Part shown: positions 25,010-33,702 of the stretch, piece by piece
How positions within the stretch are numbered: the stretch's first letter is position 1
Layout: each line of letters opens with the position of its first letter
Source: Alphaproteobacteria bacterium
Lineage (GTDB): Bacteria > Pseudomonadota > Alphaproteobacteria > Caulobacterales > Maricaulaceae
Length of the DNA: 64,000 nucleotides
NCBI GenBank assembly: GCA_024742735.1
Contig: JANSXV010000002.1
Coordinates: 310,001 to 374,000, forward strand
Reading direction: 5' to 3'
Notes under the pieces: generated by a model
What the model was told of the DNA's origin: nothing
Database searches by the model: none
Seen by the model: only the letters and a program-made list of their open reading frames with translations
Translations under genes and position numbers: made by a program

Positions 25010-25687
25010 TCAAAAATCCAGATCCAGATAGCCGTCCGCGGGGCCCATGCCGGGCAGGCGGTCGGCCAGGATGTCGCGGAAGCTGGGGCGGCACTTGATG
25101 CGCTGGTACCAGGCCTTCACCGGCGGGAAAGCGTCCCAGGGCACGTCGCCCAGATAATCCACGCAGGACAGGTGCGCGGCGGCGGCCACGTCGGCCAGGG
25201 TGAAGCGCGGTCCGGCGAGCCCGTCGCGCGCTTCCAGAAGGCCGGAGAGGTAATCCATGTGCCAGCGCAGATAGTCGCGCCCGGCGCGGATCGCCTCCAT
25301 GTCCGGACCACCCAGGGACTGGATACGCTTTTCCAGCTTCTCATGGAGGAGGAAGGCGTTCACCTCCGCATCGAACTTGCGGTCAAACCAAAGGGCGATG
25401 CGCCGGGCCTCGGCGCGCTCGGCGGGACCGCCGGGCAGGAGCGCCGGGTCGGGCTTTATCTCTTCCAGATACTCCAGGATCGCCCGGGTCTCCGCGATGG
25501 CCAGGCGCGCGCCGGTGGCGTCCTCGATCAGGACCGGGGGCAGGCCGGCCGGGTTCAGCGCCAGCAGGTCGTCCGGCGCCTCCCAGAAGCGCACGGCCTC
25601 CAGCTCGAAGGCGAGCTGTTTCTCCGCCAGAGCCAGGCGCACCTGGCGCGAACCGGGATCAAGGGGCCAGTGGTGAAGGACGCGCAT
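25010..25687 (-). CDS. Glutathione S-transferase family protein
   Basis: 225 residues with an N-terminal thioredoxin-fold domain ('LHHWPLDPGSRQVRLALAEK', then 'NPAGLPPVLIEDATGARLAI' with the cis-Pro and 'ETRAILEYLEE') and a C-terminal all-helical domain including 'GPRFTLADVAAAAHLSCVDY'. Ser in 'PGSRQVR' is the probable glutathione-activating residue. Substrate unknown. It lies upstream of queG in one operon and downstream of a terminator that ends the BI-1 gene. Confidence 0.92.
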   Translation of the reverse strand: MRVLHHWPLDPGSRQVRLALAEKQLAFELEAVRFWEAPDDLLALNPAGLPPVLIEDATGARLAIAETRAILEYLEEIKPDPALLPGGPAERAEARRIALWFDRKFDAEVNAFLLHEKLEKRIQSLGGPDMEAIRAGRDYLRWHMDYLSGLLEARDGLAGPRFTLADVAAAAHLSCVDYLGDVPWDAFPPVKAWYQRIKCRPSFRDILADRLPGMGPADGYLDLDF

Positions 25688-25744
25688 GCCCGATCTCTAA
25701 CCTGCTTCGCTCAGCGGCTTAAGCGTGCGATGCGGCGCAAATAT

Positions 25745-25775
25745 GAAAACGCCCCGGAGCGAGGCTCCGGGGCGT
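25745..25775 (-). terminator. Rho-independent terminator of the BI-1 gene
   Basis: Reading the minus strand: a 12-bp perfect stem ACGCCCCGGAGC (25775-25764) with GCTCCGGGGCGT (25760-25749), a 3-base loop and a TTTT tail ending at 25745. Confidence 0.9.
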
Positions 25776-25799
25776 GTCATCAGGCGTTTGCAGGCTCGC

Positions 25800-26537
25800 T
25801 TACTCGCGATTGCCCAGGAGCATCAACAGGAACTGGAACATGTTGATGAAGTTGATGTAGAGCGACAGCGCGCCGAAGGTGGTCGCCACGGACATGGCGC
25901 GCTGGTCGCCGCCCAGCTCATGGTATTGCAGCTTCAGGCGCTGGGTGTCGAAGGCGGTCAGGGCGCCGAAAATGCCCACGCCGATCACAGAGATGATCAT
26001 GGACAGCGCGCCGCCCATGAACATGTTCACGATGCTGGCGACGATCAGACCGACCACGCCCATGATCAGGAAGGTCCCGATGGGCTGCAGGTTGCGCTTG
26101 GTGGTGTAGCCAAACAGCGACAGGGCGAAGAAGGCCGCCGCCGTGATGAAGAAGACCTGCGCGATGCTGCCCAGATTGTAGATCAGGAACCAGATGCTGC
26201 CGCCCAAGCCCAGCGTCGCGACGAACGCCCAATACAGCAGGTTTGCGCCCATGGGCGACGGGTTGCGCATGGCGAACATGGAGATCAGCAGGATGCCCAG
26301 AGGAGCGAACTGCAGCATGATTCCGAACAGGCTGAGCTGAGCCTGGCCGGTCGGATCTACCGTCAGGATCATGTTCATGAAGGCCGGCGTGCTGAACGCG
26401 ATCCAGGCCAGAGCGCCCGTGATCACGAGGCCGAGGCCCATCTTGTTGTAGACGCCGAGCATGAAGCTGCGCAGGCCGGCGTCGACGCTCGTGTCGAGGG
26501 CCTGTGAGTCATAAGCGGTGCGATTATACTGGTTCAT
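25800..26537 (-). CDS. Bax inhibitor-1/YccA family membrane protein
   Basis: 245 residues from ATG 26537 (MNQYNRTAYDSQALDTSVDA), preceded by AAGGAC. About seven membrane helices follow, with 'LGLVITGALAWIAFSTPAFM' as the first and the family's C-terminal 'TAFDTQRLK' motif containing the conserved Asp. BI-1 relatives include YbhL and YccA, which modulate FtsH or calcium leak; the role here is not known. Upstream frame to 26627 lacks a ribosome site. It diverges from thpR and ends in an intrinsic terminator. Confidence 0.92.
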   Translation of the reverse strand: MNQYNRTAYDSQALDTSVDAGLRSFMLGVYNKMGLGLVITGALAWIAFSTPAFMNMILTVDPTGQAQLSLFGIMLQFAPLGILLISMFAMRNPSPMGANLLYWAFVATLGLGGSIWFLIYNLGSIAQVFFITAAAFFALSLFGYTTKRNLQPIGTFLIMGVVGLIVASIVNMFMGGALSMIISVIGVGIFGALTAFDTQRLKLQYHELGGDQRAMSVATTFGALSLYINFINMFQFLLMLLGNRE

Positions 26538-26737
26538 GATGTCCTTCTTCCGAACGAACCGTGGGCGGCGCGGGGATCCCCGACGCCTTCTGGTTGGTAA
26601 TATCAGAGTTCCGCGCTGCGTTTTCAAGCGAAACCGGATCGAATTCGGCGCCCAATCCCCTTATTTGACTAGGGATATGGGCCGCCGCGGTCCCTCCAGG
26701 CCTTGACCGCGCCGGCGTCCGTGTGCGGGAAAGGATC

Positions 26738-27283
26738 ATGGCTCTTCGCGTCTTCACCGCCCTTCCCCTTCCGGACGCCATCGCCGACGAGGCCGAGGCG
26801 CACATGGATCATGTGCCCGGCGCGAAATGGCGGCCGCGGGAGAATCTCCACATCACGCTGGCCTTCTACGGCGAGCTGGATGAGCCGGTGATCGCCGATC
26901 TGGATGCGCAGCTGGCCTGCATTCCCACCCGGAAGTTCGAGCTGCGTCTGTCGGGCGCGGGCCATTTCAATGAGGGCGGCGATCCGACGGCGATATGGCT
27001 GGGCGTGGAGGAGAACCCTGCGCTGCGCGATCTGGCGCGGCGGTGCGCCGGCGCGGCGCGAGGCGCCGGATTCGCCCCGGAACGCCGGACCTACCGGCCC
27101 CATGTGACGCTGGCCTATCTGGGACGGGAGGTGGAGTTTGTGCGCATTCAGCGCTTCGAGCAGAGGCTGAGCCTATGGAAGTCGGCGGCATTCACCGCTG
27201 ACCGCTTCCACCTGTATTCCAGCCGGCCGCGCAAGCCGGGCAGGCCGAATGTGTATGAGATCGAGGCGGAATACCCGCTTTAG
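26738..27283 (+). CDS. thpR: RNA 2',3'-cyclic phosphodiesterase (2'-5' RNA ligase family)
   Basis: 181 residues from ATG 26738, which follows AAAGG closely; a GTG at 26723 is an alternative. The two catalytic HxTx motifs of the 2H phosphoesterase superfamily are present: 'LHITLAFYGELD' (His near 38) and 'PHVTLAYLGREVE' (His near 124). The N-terminal 'LRVFTALPLPDAIADE' is typical of bacterial ThpR. It opens 2',3'-cyclic phosphates at RNA ends. The gene is divergent from BI-1. Confidence 0.93.
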   Translation: MALRVFTALPLPDAIADEAEAHMDHVPGAKWRPRENLHITLAFYGELDEPVIADLDAQLACIPTRKFELRLSGAGHFNEGGDPTAIWLGVEENPALRDLARRCAGAARGAGFAPERRTYRPHVTLAYLGREVEFVRIQRFEQRLSLWKSAAFTADRFHLYSSRPRKPGRPNVYEIEAEYPL

Positions 27284-27292
27284 GCGTAGCCC

Positions 27293-27724
27293 CTAATAGA
27301 TTTCCTCGGCCAGGCAGCCATCGCCTATAAAGCGAAAATCAATCACCTGGCCGGCCTCGTCGAGAATGAAACGGGTCTCACAGTCCACGGTCCACGTGCG
27401 CGGGGGCTCATAGACCGTGTCATCATAACGCTCGACGCGCGTTTGCTCATTGCCCTTGTCGTCGATCCAGGTCGTGCGCCGCTCCCGCGGAATGGTGCGG
27501 TAGCCACCGGGATCATGGCGGGTTTCCTCGCGGTAATAGGTCCAGACCTCTCCGCCGTTCTCCAGATCGTCGCGGGCGACCGGCGGGCCCAGCTCCACCA
27601 GCAGGACATCGCCGGTGGAGCCGACGAAGGCCTCCATGTGCTGGCGATAGCCTTCGGCGGTGGCGCAGCCGGCCAGCAACGCAGCGCTGGCGCAGAATGC
27701 GGCGAGATGGGCGGACAGGCGCAT
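27293..27724 (-). CDS. Hypothetical lipoprotein
   Basis: 143 residues from ATG 27724, preceded by AAGGAGG. The signal peptide ends in lipobox 'LLAGC'. The mature part has 'LVELGPPVARDDLENGGEVW' followed by 'TYYREE', a pattern like the SmpA/OmlA-type 'lG.P.....ng..vW.Y' found in many small outer-membrane lipoproteins, and two later Cys that may pair. It converges with thpR at 9 bases. Function unknown. Confidence 0.8.
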   Translation of the reverse strand: MRLSAHLAAFCASAALLAGCATAEGYRQHMEAFVGSTGDVLLVELGPPVARDDLENGGEVWTYYREETRHDPGGYRTIPRERRTTWIDDKGNEQTRVERYDDTVYEPPRTWTVDCETRFILDEAGQVIDFRFIGDGCLAEEIY

Positions 27725-27865
27725 GGCGAACCTCCTTGGCGGAACCGGTGTTCTGACCCTAGCTTAGCAAGCTGAACGCAGGCTGACAGAAAATTCGCGC
27801 TCAAGGCGCAAGCCTGCCCCGCTCACGCGCGCCCGGCCCGCTGATCTGTCTTGAAAGGACCGCTC

Positions 27866-28612
27866 TTGGCTGTCGATATCGAGCGTCACGCCCGCCACAT
27901 CCTGCTCAAAGAGATCGGCGGGCCCGGCCAGCACAAGCTCAGCCGGGCGAGCGTCGCGATCATCGGCGCAGGCGGGCTGGGCGCCCCGGCGGCGCTCTAC
28001 CTGGCCGCGGCGGGCGTCGGACGGCTGCGCATCGTCGATCCCGACACGGTCTCCCTGGACAATCTGCAGCGCCAGATCCTGTTTCGAACTGAAGATGTCG
28101 GCCGGCCCAAGACCGACCGCGCCGCCGAAGCGCTGGCGGCGCTGGACCCTGCCGTTCAGGTCGAGGCGCGCCGCGAAACCGCCGATGCGCGATCGCTGCC
28201 GGCGTTGCTTGAGGGCGTAGACCTGGTGCTGGACGGGTGCGACGACTTCAAGACCCGCTTCGCGGTGAATGACGCCGCGCTGGAGGCGCAGATCCCGCTG
28301 GTGTCCGGCGCGGTGGGGCGCTGGGACGGTCAGGCCGGCGTGTTCGCCCCGCATCTGGGGCCGCAGGCGCCCTGCTATCGCTGCCTTGTGCCGGACATTC
28401 CGCCGGACGCCGAACGCTGCGCTGAGGTGGGCGTGGTCGGCGCGCTGACCGGCGTGATCGGGTCGGTCATGGCGCTCGAAGCCATCAAGCTGATCACCGG
28501 AGCGGGCGAGCCGCTGGCAGGCCGGTTGATGATCTTCGACGGGCTGGGCGGATCGGCGCGGACCGTCAGGCTGCCCCGCGATCCTCAGTGTCCTGCGTGC
28601 TCGGCCGGTTGA
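27866..28612 (+). CDS. moeB: MoeB/ThiF-family sulfur-carrier adenylyltransferase
   Basis: 248 residues from TTG 27866, with AAAGGA six bases upstream; a further TTG at 27851 is within that site. The E1-like fold is clear: nucleotide loop 'IIGAGGLGAPAALYLAAAGV', 'VDPDTVSLDNLQRQILF' (catalytic Arg/Asn/Gln set), Asp in 'DGCDDFKTRFAVND' and zinc-binding Cys pairs 'CYRC' and 'CPAC'. It adenylates the C-terminal Gly-Gly of MoaD or ThiS. The choice between molybdopterin and thiamine use is uncertain because no mo or thi gene is adjacent. Its 3' end overlaps the opposite-strand gene by 47 bases. Confidence 0.88.
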   Translation: MAVDIERHARHILLKEIGGPGQHKLSRASVAIIGAGGLGAPAALYLAAAGVGRLRIVDPDTVSLDNLQRQILFRTEDVGRPKTDRAAEALAALDPAVQVEARRETADARSLPALLEGVDLVLDGCDDFKTRFAVNDAALEAQIPLVSGAVGRWDGQAGVFAPHLGPQAPCYRCLVPDIPPDAERCAEVGVVGALTGVIGSVMALEAIKLITGAGEPLAGRLMIFDGLGGSARTVRLPRDPQCPACSAG

Positions 28613-28811
28613 TCAGGCCGCCGCGCAGAATGCGCAGCCGGCCGAGCAGGCCCAGCGCCACGCCGGGCAGCAGGCCGTAAAGCAGGCCCAGCGCCAGATT
28701 CCCTGTCAGGATCGCCACCAGAGCCCAGACCGCGAGGCCCACGCCCAGAAGCCCGGCGAAGGTCAGATCGGCGCGTCGACGCAAGGTCTGCTGCTCGTGC
28801 GGGTCATTCAT
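28566..28811 (-). CDS. Small two-helix membrane protein
   Basis: 81 residues from ATG 28811 (MNDPHEQQTLRRRADLTFAG). Two hydrophobic segments, 'GLLGVGLAVWALVAILTG' and 'ALGLLYGLLPGVALGLLG', suggest a hairpin in the inner membrane. The last 47 bases overlap the 3' end of moeB on the other strand. No family recognised. The ribosome site is weak. Confidence 0.6.
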   Translation of the reverse strand: MNDPHEQQTLRRRADLTFAGLLGVGLAVWALVAILTGNLALGLLYGLLPGVALGLLGRLRILRGGLINRPSTQDTEDRGAA

Positions 28812-28888
28812 TGTGGGCAACTCACTGAAGGGACCACAGCCACTTCTAGAGGGCATCGCCCCCGGCCACAATGGAATTCGTCCGGCCC

Positions 28889-29104
28889 TCAGCGGCTCCG
28901 GCGGCGCTTCTTGCCGACGGCGCGGCGGGCATTGACCACGACGATGAAATAGAACGCCGCTGCAAAGCCGATCCCGAGCACGGCGCCGGCGACCCAGCTG
29001 GCGGTCATCAGCCCGAAAATGCCGGTCAGCAGGATCGCCAGAATGACGATCATGGAGATGACGCGAGCGGGCGGCGCGAAAGGGTTATCGTTGCGGGATT
29101 TCAC
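28889..29104 (-). CDS. Small two-helix membrane protein with basic tail
   Basis: 71 residues from GTG 29104, overlapping the end of the metallo-hydrolase gene by 20 bases, so translation is probably coupled. Two helices ('VISMIVILAILLTGIFGLM' and 'VAGAVLGIGFAAAFYFIVVV') are followed by the positively charged end 'RRAVGKKRRRSR', consistent with a cytoplasmic C-terminus. Function unknown. Confidence 0.65.
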   Translation of the reverse strand: MKSRNDNPFAPPARVISMIVILAILLTGIFGLMTASWVAGAVLGIGFAAAFYFIVVVNARRAVGKKRRRSR

Positions 29105-29996
29105 CGGTGATGTCTCGATACAGCGTCCAGATCATGCGTTCGGTGGTGATGAAACCCCAATTCCAGGCGTCATGGAAGTCCGCCAGAGGCTCGGCGTCCA
29201 GCACGGCCTGATAGTCGTGGCCGTCAGCGACCAGGGCCGCCACGCGCGCGCGTGATTCACTCAGCATGGCGATGCTGGCTTCCAGGTCTGCTTTGGTCGA
29301 CATCGGTCCGTGACCGGGGATGACCTGGGTGTCGGGACCGGCGGCGTCGGCGATGGCCTGCATGCCGGCGATGAAGCCCTCCACCGTGCCGCCATTGTCG
29401 AGATCGATATACGGGAACCAGCCCGAGAACAGCAGGTCGCCGGCGTGGATGACATCGGCTTCCACGAATTGGACCCAGATGTCACCGTCGGTATGGGCGG
29501 ACGGTTCGTGGTGCAGGCGCACGGTCTGGCCGTTCAGCGTCAGGGTCTCGCCGCCGACCAGGTTGACCGTCGGCAGAAAGCCGCCCGACAGCGGATCGGG
29601 CGTGGAGCCGGTCAGCTGGGCCGTGACCGGATTTTCCAGGGCCGGCCGGACGCTCTCATGGGCCAGGATGATCGCGCCGGCCTCAGCGAAGTATTCATTG
29701 CCCAGCACATGGTCGCCATGCAGGTGGGTGTTCAGGACCATGTCCACGCCCCGGTCTCCGGACACGGCGCGCTGGGCGCGGTCGAGATAGGGCGCGATGG
29801 GTGCGAACTGGGTGTCGATCAGGAAGACGCCGTCCTCGCCGACACTCAGACCCACATTGCCGCCCCGGCCTGTGGACAGCATGTACACGCCTGCGCCGAG
29901 GTCGGAGGTTTCCACATAGACCTCCTGCTCCTGTGCCGCGCTGGCGCTGGTGACAAGGCCGGCGGCGGCCAGCGTGAGGAAGGCGGTGCGGATCAT
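29085..29996 (-). CDS. Periplasmic MBL-fold metallo-hydrolase
   Basis: 303 residues. A signal peptide (MIRTAFLTLAAAGLVTSASA) directs it to the periplasm. Zinc-ligand motifs of the metallo-beta-lactamase fold are complete: 'NTHLHGDHVLGN' (HxHxDH), 'EPSAHTDGD' and 'GDLLFSG' and 'VIPGHGP'. The family includes beta-lactamases of class B as well as many esterases and thiol hydrolases; nothing here singles out an antibiotic substrate. The downstream two-helix gene overlaps it. Confidence 0.88.
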   Translation of the reverse strand: MIRTAFLTLAAAGLVTSASAAQEQEVYVETSDLGAGVYMLSTGRGGNVGLSVGEDGVFLIDTQFAPIAPYLDRAQRAVSGDRGVDMVLNTHLHGDHVLGNEYFAEAGAIILAHESVRPALENPVTAQLTGSTPDPLSGGFLPTVNLVGGETLTLNGQTVRLHHEPSAHTDGDIWVQFVEADVIHAGDLLFSGWFPYIDLDNGGTVEGFIAGMQAIADAAGPDTQVIPGHGPMSTKADLEASIAMLSESRARVAALVADGHDYQAVLDAEPLADFHDAWNWGFITTERMIWTLYRDITGEIPQR

Positions 29997-30070
29997 AGGG
30001 GCGTCTCCAGCTTAAGCGTCCGGCCTAACGTGGCGCGCTCGCGCCGGAAGTCAAAGCCCTGGCCTCAATG

Positions 30071-30101
30071 AAAAGGGCGCGCCGCTGGGGAGCGGCGCGC
30101 C
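30071..30101 (-). terminator. Rho-independent terminator for the 34-residue peptide gene
   Basis: On the minus strand: stem GGCGCGCCGCT (30101-30091) with AGCGGCGCGCC (30086-30076), loop CCCC, tail CTTTT. It lies 50 bases past the stop of the small gene at 30153 and supports that a transcript ends here. Confidence 0.88.
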
Positions 30102-30152
30102 TGATCGCGCTGTGCGCTCGGCGCGCCCGTCACCGGGGCGCAGCCGTGCCGC

Positions 30153-30257
30153 CTAGCGGCCCTTGCCCGGCTTGCCGGCGGGTTTCGCCGAAGCGGGTTT
30201 GGCGGAGGCGGGTTTGCTCGCGGGTTTCGCGGAGCCAGGTTTGGACGGAGCGCCCAT
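30153..30257 (-). CDS. 34-residue Lys/Pro/Ala-rich basic peptide
   Basis: An ATG at 30257 opens MGAPSKPGSAKPASKPASAK, continuing with PASAKPAGKPGKGR and a TAG. Four or five repeats of a 'KPAS(A)' unit give a very basic, proline-spaced peptide like histone H1-type tails. A GGAAA lies 8 bases upstream and a strong terminator follows, which argues for a real gene rather than chance. It could bind nucleic acid or be a ribosome-associated peptide, but neither is shown. It lies downstream of the S9 peptidase gene on the same strand. Confidence 0.6.
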   Translation of the reverse strand: MGAPSKPGSAKPASKPASAKPASAKPAGKPGKGR

Positions 30258-30386
30258 GGTCGTGTTTCCAACACTTCAGCCGGCGCGCTCATCGCGCCGG
30301 ACGCGCTACAGATGCGCCTGCGCAAAGCGGCCTGCAAGAGCCGCAGAGCCAGCCCCAGAAATTTGATATTTATTACAAAATTGGGC

Positions 30387-32387
30387 TCAACGCGGATCGA
30401 TATGCCGGGTCAGAAAGCGCGTGATCTGGAACATGGCGCGCTGCATGTCGGCCTGATTGTCCAGCGCGTGACCGGCGTCGAAATAGAAGGTGTCGACATC
30501 GACGCCCGCATCGCGCAGCGCCGCCTCCATCATCTCGCTCTGCTCGACGGGGACGATGCCGTCCTGACGTCCGTGCACGAGCAGGACCGGGATTGATATC
30601 TGGCTGGCGCGCTCGACCGCTGACAGCGGCGCCAGCGCCGCCTGGTCCGAGCCGCCCATCATGGCGCGCAATATGACGTGCTCGCCCTCGACAAGCTCTT
30701 CGGCGCGGACGAGCAGGGCGTAGGGATCGGTCACAGCCGCGCCGGCGGCTGCGCACTGGTAGAGATCGGGATGCATCGCGGCCTGCATGAGCGCGGCGTA
30801 ACCACCGAAGCTCCATCCGGCGATGCAAACCCGTGAGGCGTCGATGGACTTGGATTCAAGGACGCTGCGCACACCGTCGGTGATGTCGGACTGGATCAAC
30901 CCGGCCCATTCCCCATGGCCGGCTTCGGCGAAGGCGCGCCCGAACCCGCTCGACCCCCGGAACTGAGGCTGGAACACCGCGAACCCGGCCGCGGCGATCA
31001 GCTGGGCCAGGGGGTCGAACCCGTAGTAATCCCGCGCCTCGGGGCCGCCATGGGGCAGGACCACCAGGGGCACGGGATTGGCTGCAGGATAGGCCGGCGT
31101 CGTCAGATACCCGAACAGCTCCGTGCCATCTGCGGCGGTGTAGTGATGGACGCTCACGCTGGCCAGCGCCGCCTCGTGCAGCCGGGACAGGCGCGCGCCG
31201 ATGCGATCAACCTGCATGAGGCCCAGATCGTAAATGTAATAGCTGTCCGGCTCGAGCGGCCCTGAGGCCTGGAGCAGGACTTTCGATCCGGCGCGCTGGA
31301 CCGGCCAGACCGCGAGCTCGTCGCCGAAGAACTCGGTCAGGGCCGGCCAATGGTCCCTGAGCGCAGGGTCGAACACTTCCACATGGGTGCGCTCGTCCGC
31401 CCAGGTCAGCGCCAGAGCCCGGCCGCTGACTGAATCGGCGTACACGCTGGCCACATCATACTCGGGATGGGTCCAGACCGGGCTGGCCAGGGCGCCGTCC
31501 AGCAGGTTGAACCGGAACAGGCCCGTGCGGCCGGTGCTTTCGTCTTCGGCCATCACCAGGGCTTCATCCACCGCCTCGGCGCGCGCCACCCAGGTGACGC
31601 CGTCATGAAGCTCGGTGAAATTGCTGACCGAATTCTCCGCCACACGCGTCCAGCGGCGTCCATCCTCCTCCCGGATCAGAACAGCGATGGCGTCCCGGTT
31701 CGGCAGATGGTCCAGACGCATGACCGTGACGCCGCGCGTGTCGGTGAACCAGGCCAGCGTCTCGTCGCGCCCGCTGTCGACCCTGCGGGCCCGGCCGGTC
31801 AGCACATTGGTGCGGTAGACATCCAGTTCAGCCCCTCTCCGGCTGCGCACGCCCATCAGGATGTGATCGGGATCGTCCGGCAGGAAGTCCACGACATAGT
31901 CCAGCTGGGTCTGGGTCACGCCAAGCCGCCGGGTCGACGCGAACAGCACGACAGGATCCTCGCCGTCCGTCGTCATCGAGGTGATGAAGCTGAGGTCGAG
32001 TTCGTCGGTGATGAAGATGCGCCCCGCGCTGTCGATCAGCCAGGCCATGCCGCCGCGTATGGGCAGCGGAGCAGACATGGAGACCAGCAACCGGTCCTCT
32101 CCGGCCCACTGTATCCATTTCGCCTTGGAGGCCAGCGGCACGGCGCGCACGACCTGCGGCGCGCCGCCCGTCAGATCAACCAGTACGATGGTCGAGCGGA
32201 TGTCGCCACCTCGATCCTGGTTGGACAGAAACACCAGCTGATTCCCGCTTGGCGACAGAACGGGCGAGCCGATGTCGGGCGCGGCGAAGATGTGATCAGC
32301 TGCAGGCGGAACCCCCTGCGCCGATGCGCCTGCGGTCGACGCAGCCGCCGCCGCCAAGGCTAAAATCAAAAATTTAATCCAGCGCAC
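30387..32387 (-). CDS. S9 family prolyl oligopeptidase-like peptidase, exported
   Basis: 666 residues from GTG 32387, which follows GGAGAGG by 5 bases and gives a signal peptide (MRWIKFLILALAAAAASTAG). The open frame further upstream has no signal or ribosome site. Residues ~30-390 form a beta-propeller-like region ('SPVLSPSGNQLVFLSNQDRG'). The C-terminal alpha/beta hydrolase holds the triad: Ser-526 in 'GWSFGGYAAL', Asp-609 in 'HGRQDGIVPV' and His-640 in 'DAGHALDN'. It probably degrades peptides in the periplasm. Divergent from the SH3 protein gene. Confidence 0.93.
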   Translation of the reverse strand: MRWIKFLILALAAAAASTAGASAQGVPPAADHIFAAPDIGSPVLSPSGNQLVFLSNQDRGGDIRSTIVLVDLTGGAPQVVRAVPLASKAKWIQWAGEDRLLVSMSAPLPIRGGMAWLIDSAGRIFITDELDLSFITSMTTDGEDPVVLFASTRRLGVTQTQLDYVVDFLPDDPDHILMGVRSRRGAELDVYRTNVLTGRARRVDSGRDETLAWFTDTRGVTVMRLDHLPNRDAIAVLIREEDGRRWTRVAENSVSNFTELHDGVTWVARAEAVDEALVMAEDESTGRTGLFRFNLLDGALASPVWTHPEYDVASVYADSVSGRALALTWADERTHVEVFDPALRDHWPALTEFFGDELAVWPVQRAGSKVLLQASGPLEPDSYYIYDLGLMQVDRIGARLSRLHEAALASVSVHHYTAADGTELFGYLTTPAYPAANPVPLVVLPHGGPEARDYYGFDPLAQLIAAAGFAVFQPQFRGSSGFGRAFAEAGHGEWAGLIQSDITDGVRSVLESKSIDASRVCIAGWSFGGYAALMQAAMHPDLYQCAAAGAAVTDPYALLVRAEELVEGEHVILRAMMGGSDQAALAPLSAVERASQISIPVLLVHGRQDGIVPVEQSEMMEAALRDAGVDVDTFYFDAGHALDNQADMQRAMFQITRFLTRHIDPR

Positions 32388-32493
32388 GCCACCTCTCCTC
32401 AGACGGAACTGTACTGCAACGGACTTGTCTGACAAGCCTGCGCGCGAGGCGGCGTTTACTCCTGTTTCACCAAGGCGGGGCGATACAGGAGGC

Positions 32494-33081
32494 ATGAAAA
32501 GCGCCGTGCTCGCCCTTGCCCTTATCGGTTCCGTGCAGGCGGCCGCCCCCGCCGCCGCCCAGTCGTGCGACACGTTCTCCGGGCTGCCGGTTCCGCGCTT
32601 CGTCTCCTTGCGGTTCGACGAGGCCGCCGGGCGTGCGGGGCCCAGCGAAGACCATCCCATCGCCTGGATGTATCAGCGCGCCGGTCTGCCGGTGCAGGTC
32701 ATCGCCGAAACGCCGGACTGGCGCCGGGTCCGCGATCCCGATGGCGAGGAGGTCTGGATGCATCGCCGGCTCCTGTCCGGGCGCCGCGCGGTCAGAGCGC
32801 TGGAGCCGTCCGACATGCTGGCCCGACCCGAAGGCGAGGCGGCGCTGGTCGCCCGGATCGAGCCCGACGCGGTGCTGTGGCTTGAGCGCTGCCGGGCGGG
32901 CTGGTGCCGGCTGGAGGCGGACGGACAGCGCGGCTGGGCTCAGGCGGCTGCGTTCTGGGGCGTCTATGACGATGAGGCGCAGCCGAGCCGCGCGCTTGAG
33001 GGGTCTGAACGCCCGTGCTACCGAACAGACAATGAGCTGGCGGACGGTCAAGGCTCACCGGCGGAAGATCCCGCGCGCTGA
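32494..33081 (+). CDS. Exported SH3-domain protein
   Basis: 195 residues from ATG 32494, with signal peptide MKSAVLALALIGSVQAAAPA ending 'AAAQ'. The AGGAGG upstream ends only one base before this ATG, so GTG 32506 (still leaving a signal peptide) is also possible. Two bacterial SH3 (SH3_4) units are seen: 'FVSLRFDEAAGRAGPSEDHP' to 'DWRRVRDPDGEEVWMHRRLL', then 'EGEAALVARIEPDAVLWLER' to 'GWCRLEADGQRGWAQAAAFW'. This family occurs upstream of various alphaproteobacterial genes and is thought to bind cell-wall peptides; that is inference. Confidence 0.85.
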   Translation: MKSAVLALALIGSVQAAAPAAAQSCDTFSGLPVPRFVSLRFDEAAGRAGPSEDHPIAWMYQRAGLPVQVIAETPDWRRVRDPDGEEVWMHRRLLSGRRAVRALEPSDMLARPEGEAALVARIEPDAVLWLERCRAGWCRLEADGQRGWAQAAAFWGVYDDEAQPSRALEGSERPCYRTDNELADGQGSPAEDPAR

Positions 33082-33165
33082 CCGTCCGCTCCCTTCGCCA
33101 TGAAGAGCGCCCGCCGCGCCTGAAGGCTTGATCACGCCGCGTGCGGCGATGCCCCCGACGGACCC

Positions 33166-33702
33166 ATGACAGACAGACAGAACGCTTATGATTACGACGC
33201 CCTGATCGCCTGCGGGCGCGGGGAGCTTTTCGGCCCGGGCAACGCCCAGCTTCCCCTTCCGCCCATGCTGATGTTTGACCGGATCACCGAGATTCGCGAA
33301 GACGGCGGCGCCTATGACAAGGGCGTGCTCGTCGCGGAACTGGATGTGAAGCCGGACCTCTGGTTCTTCGAATGTCATTTCCAGGGCGACCCGGTCATGC
33401 CGGGCTGCCTGGGCCTGGACGCCATGTGGCAGCTTGTCGGGTTTTTCCTGGGCTGGACCGGAGCGCCGGGCAAGGGACGCGCCCTGGGCGTGGGCGAGGT
33501 GAAGTTCACCGGCCAGGTGCCGCCCTCGGTGAAAAATGTGCGCTACGTGATCGATGTGAAACGCGTCATCCGCCGCAAGCTTGTGCTGGGCATCGCCGAT
33601 GGCCATGTCATCGCGGACGGGAACACGATCTACACCGCCAAGGACATGCGTGTGGGTCTGTTCCAGCCTGAAGAGCTGAACCAGGGCGGAGATCAAGCAT
33701 GA
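33166..33702 (+). CDS. fabA: 3-hydroxydecanoyl-ACP dehydratase/isomerase
   Basis: 178 residues, typical FabA. The active site His and the surrounding '[20 protein letters not shown]' (residues ~66-85) and Asp in the same segment are intact. '[14 protein letters not shown]' is a further hallmark. It dehydrates 3-hydroxydecanoyl-ACP and isomerises the trans-2 to the cis-3 product, the branch point to unsaturated fatty acids. It overlaps fabB by 4 bases (ATGA), the classic fabAB operon. Confidence 0.97.
   Translation: MTDRQNAYDYDALIACGRGELFGPGNAQLPLPPMLMFDRITEIREDGGAYDKGVLVAELDVKPDLWFFECHFQGDPVMPGCLGLDAMWQLVGFFLGWTGAPGKGRALGVGEVKFTGQVPPSVKNVRYVIDVKRVIRRKLVLGIADGHVIADGNTIYTAKDMRVGLFQPEELNQGGDQA

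Noticed and set aside
29085-29996. Antibiotic resistance role for the MBL-fold protein
   Set aside because: Fold and zinc motif are shared with many non-lactamase hydrolases; nothing specific to class B lactamases was found.
30153-30250. CRISPR-like short repeats in the KPAS-coding stretch
   Set aside because: The periodicity is of codons for a repeated peptide, with no spacers or cas genes.
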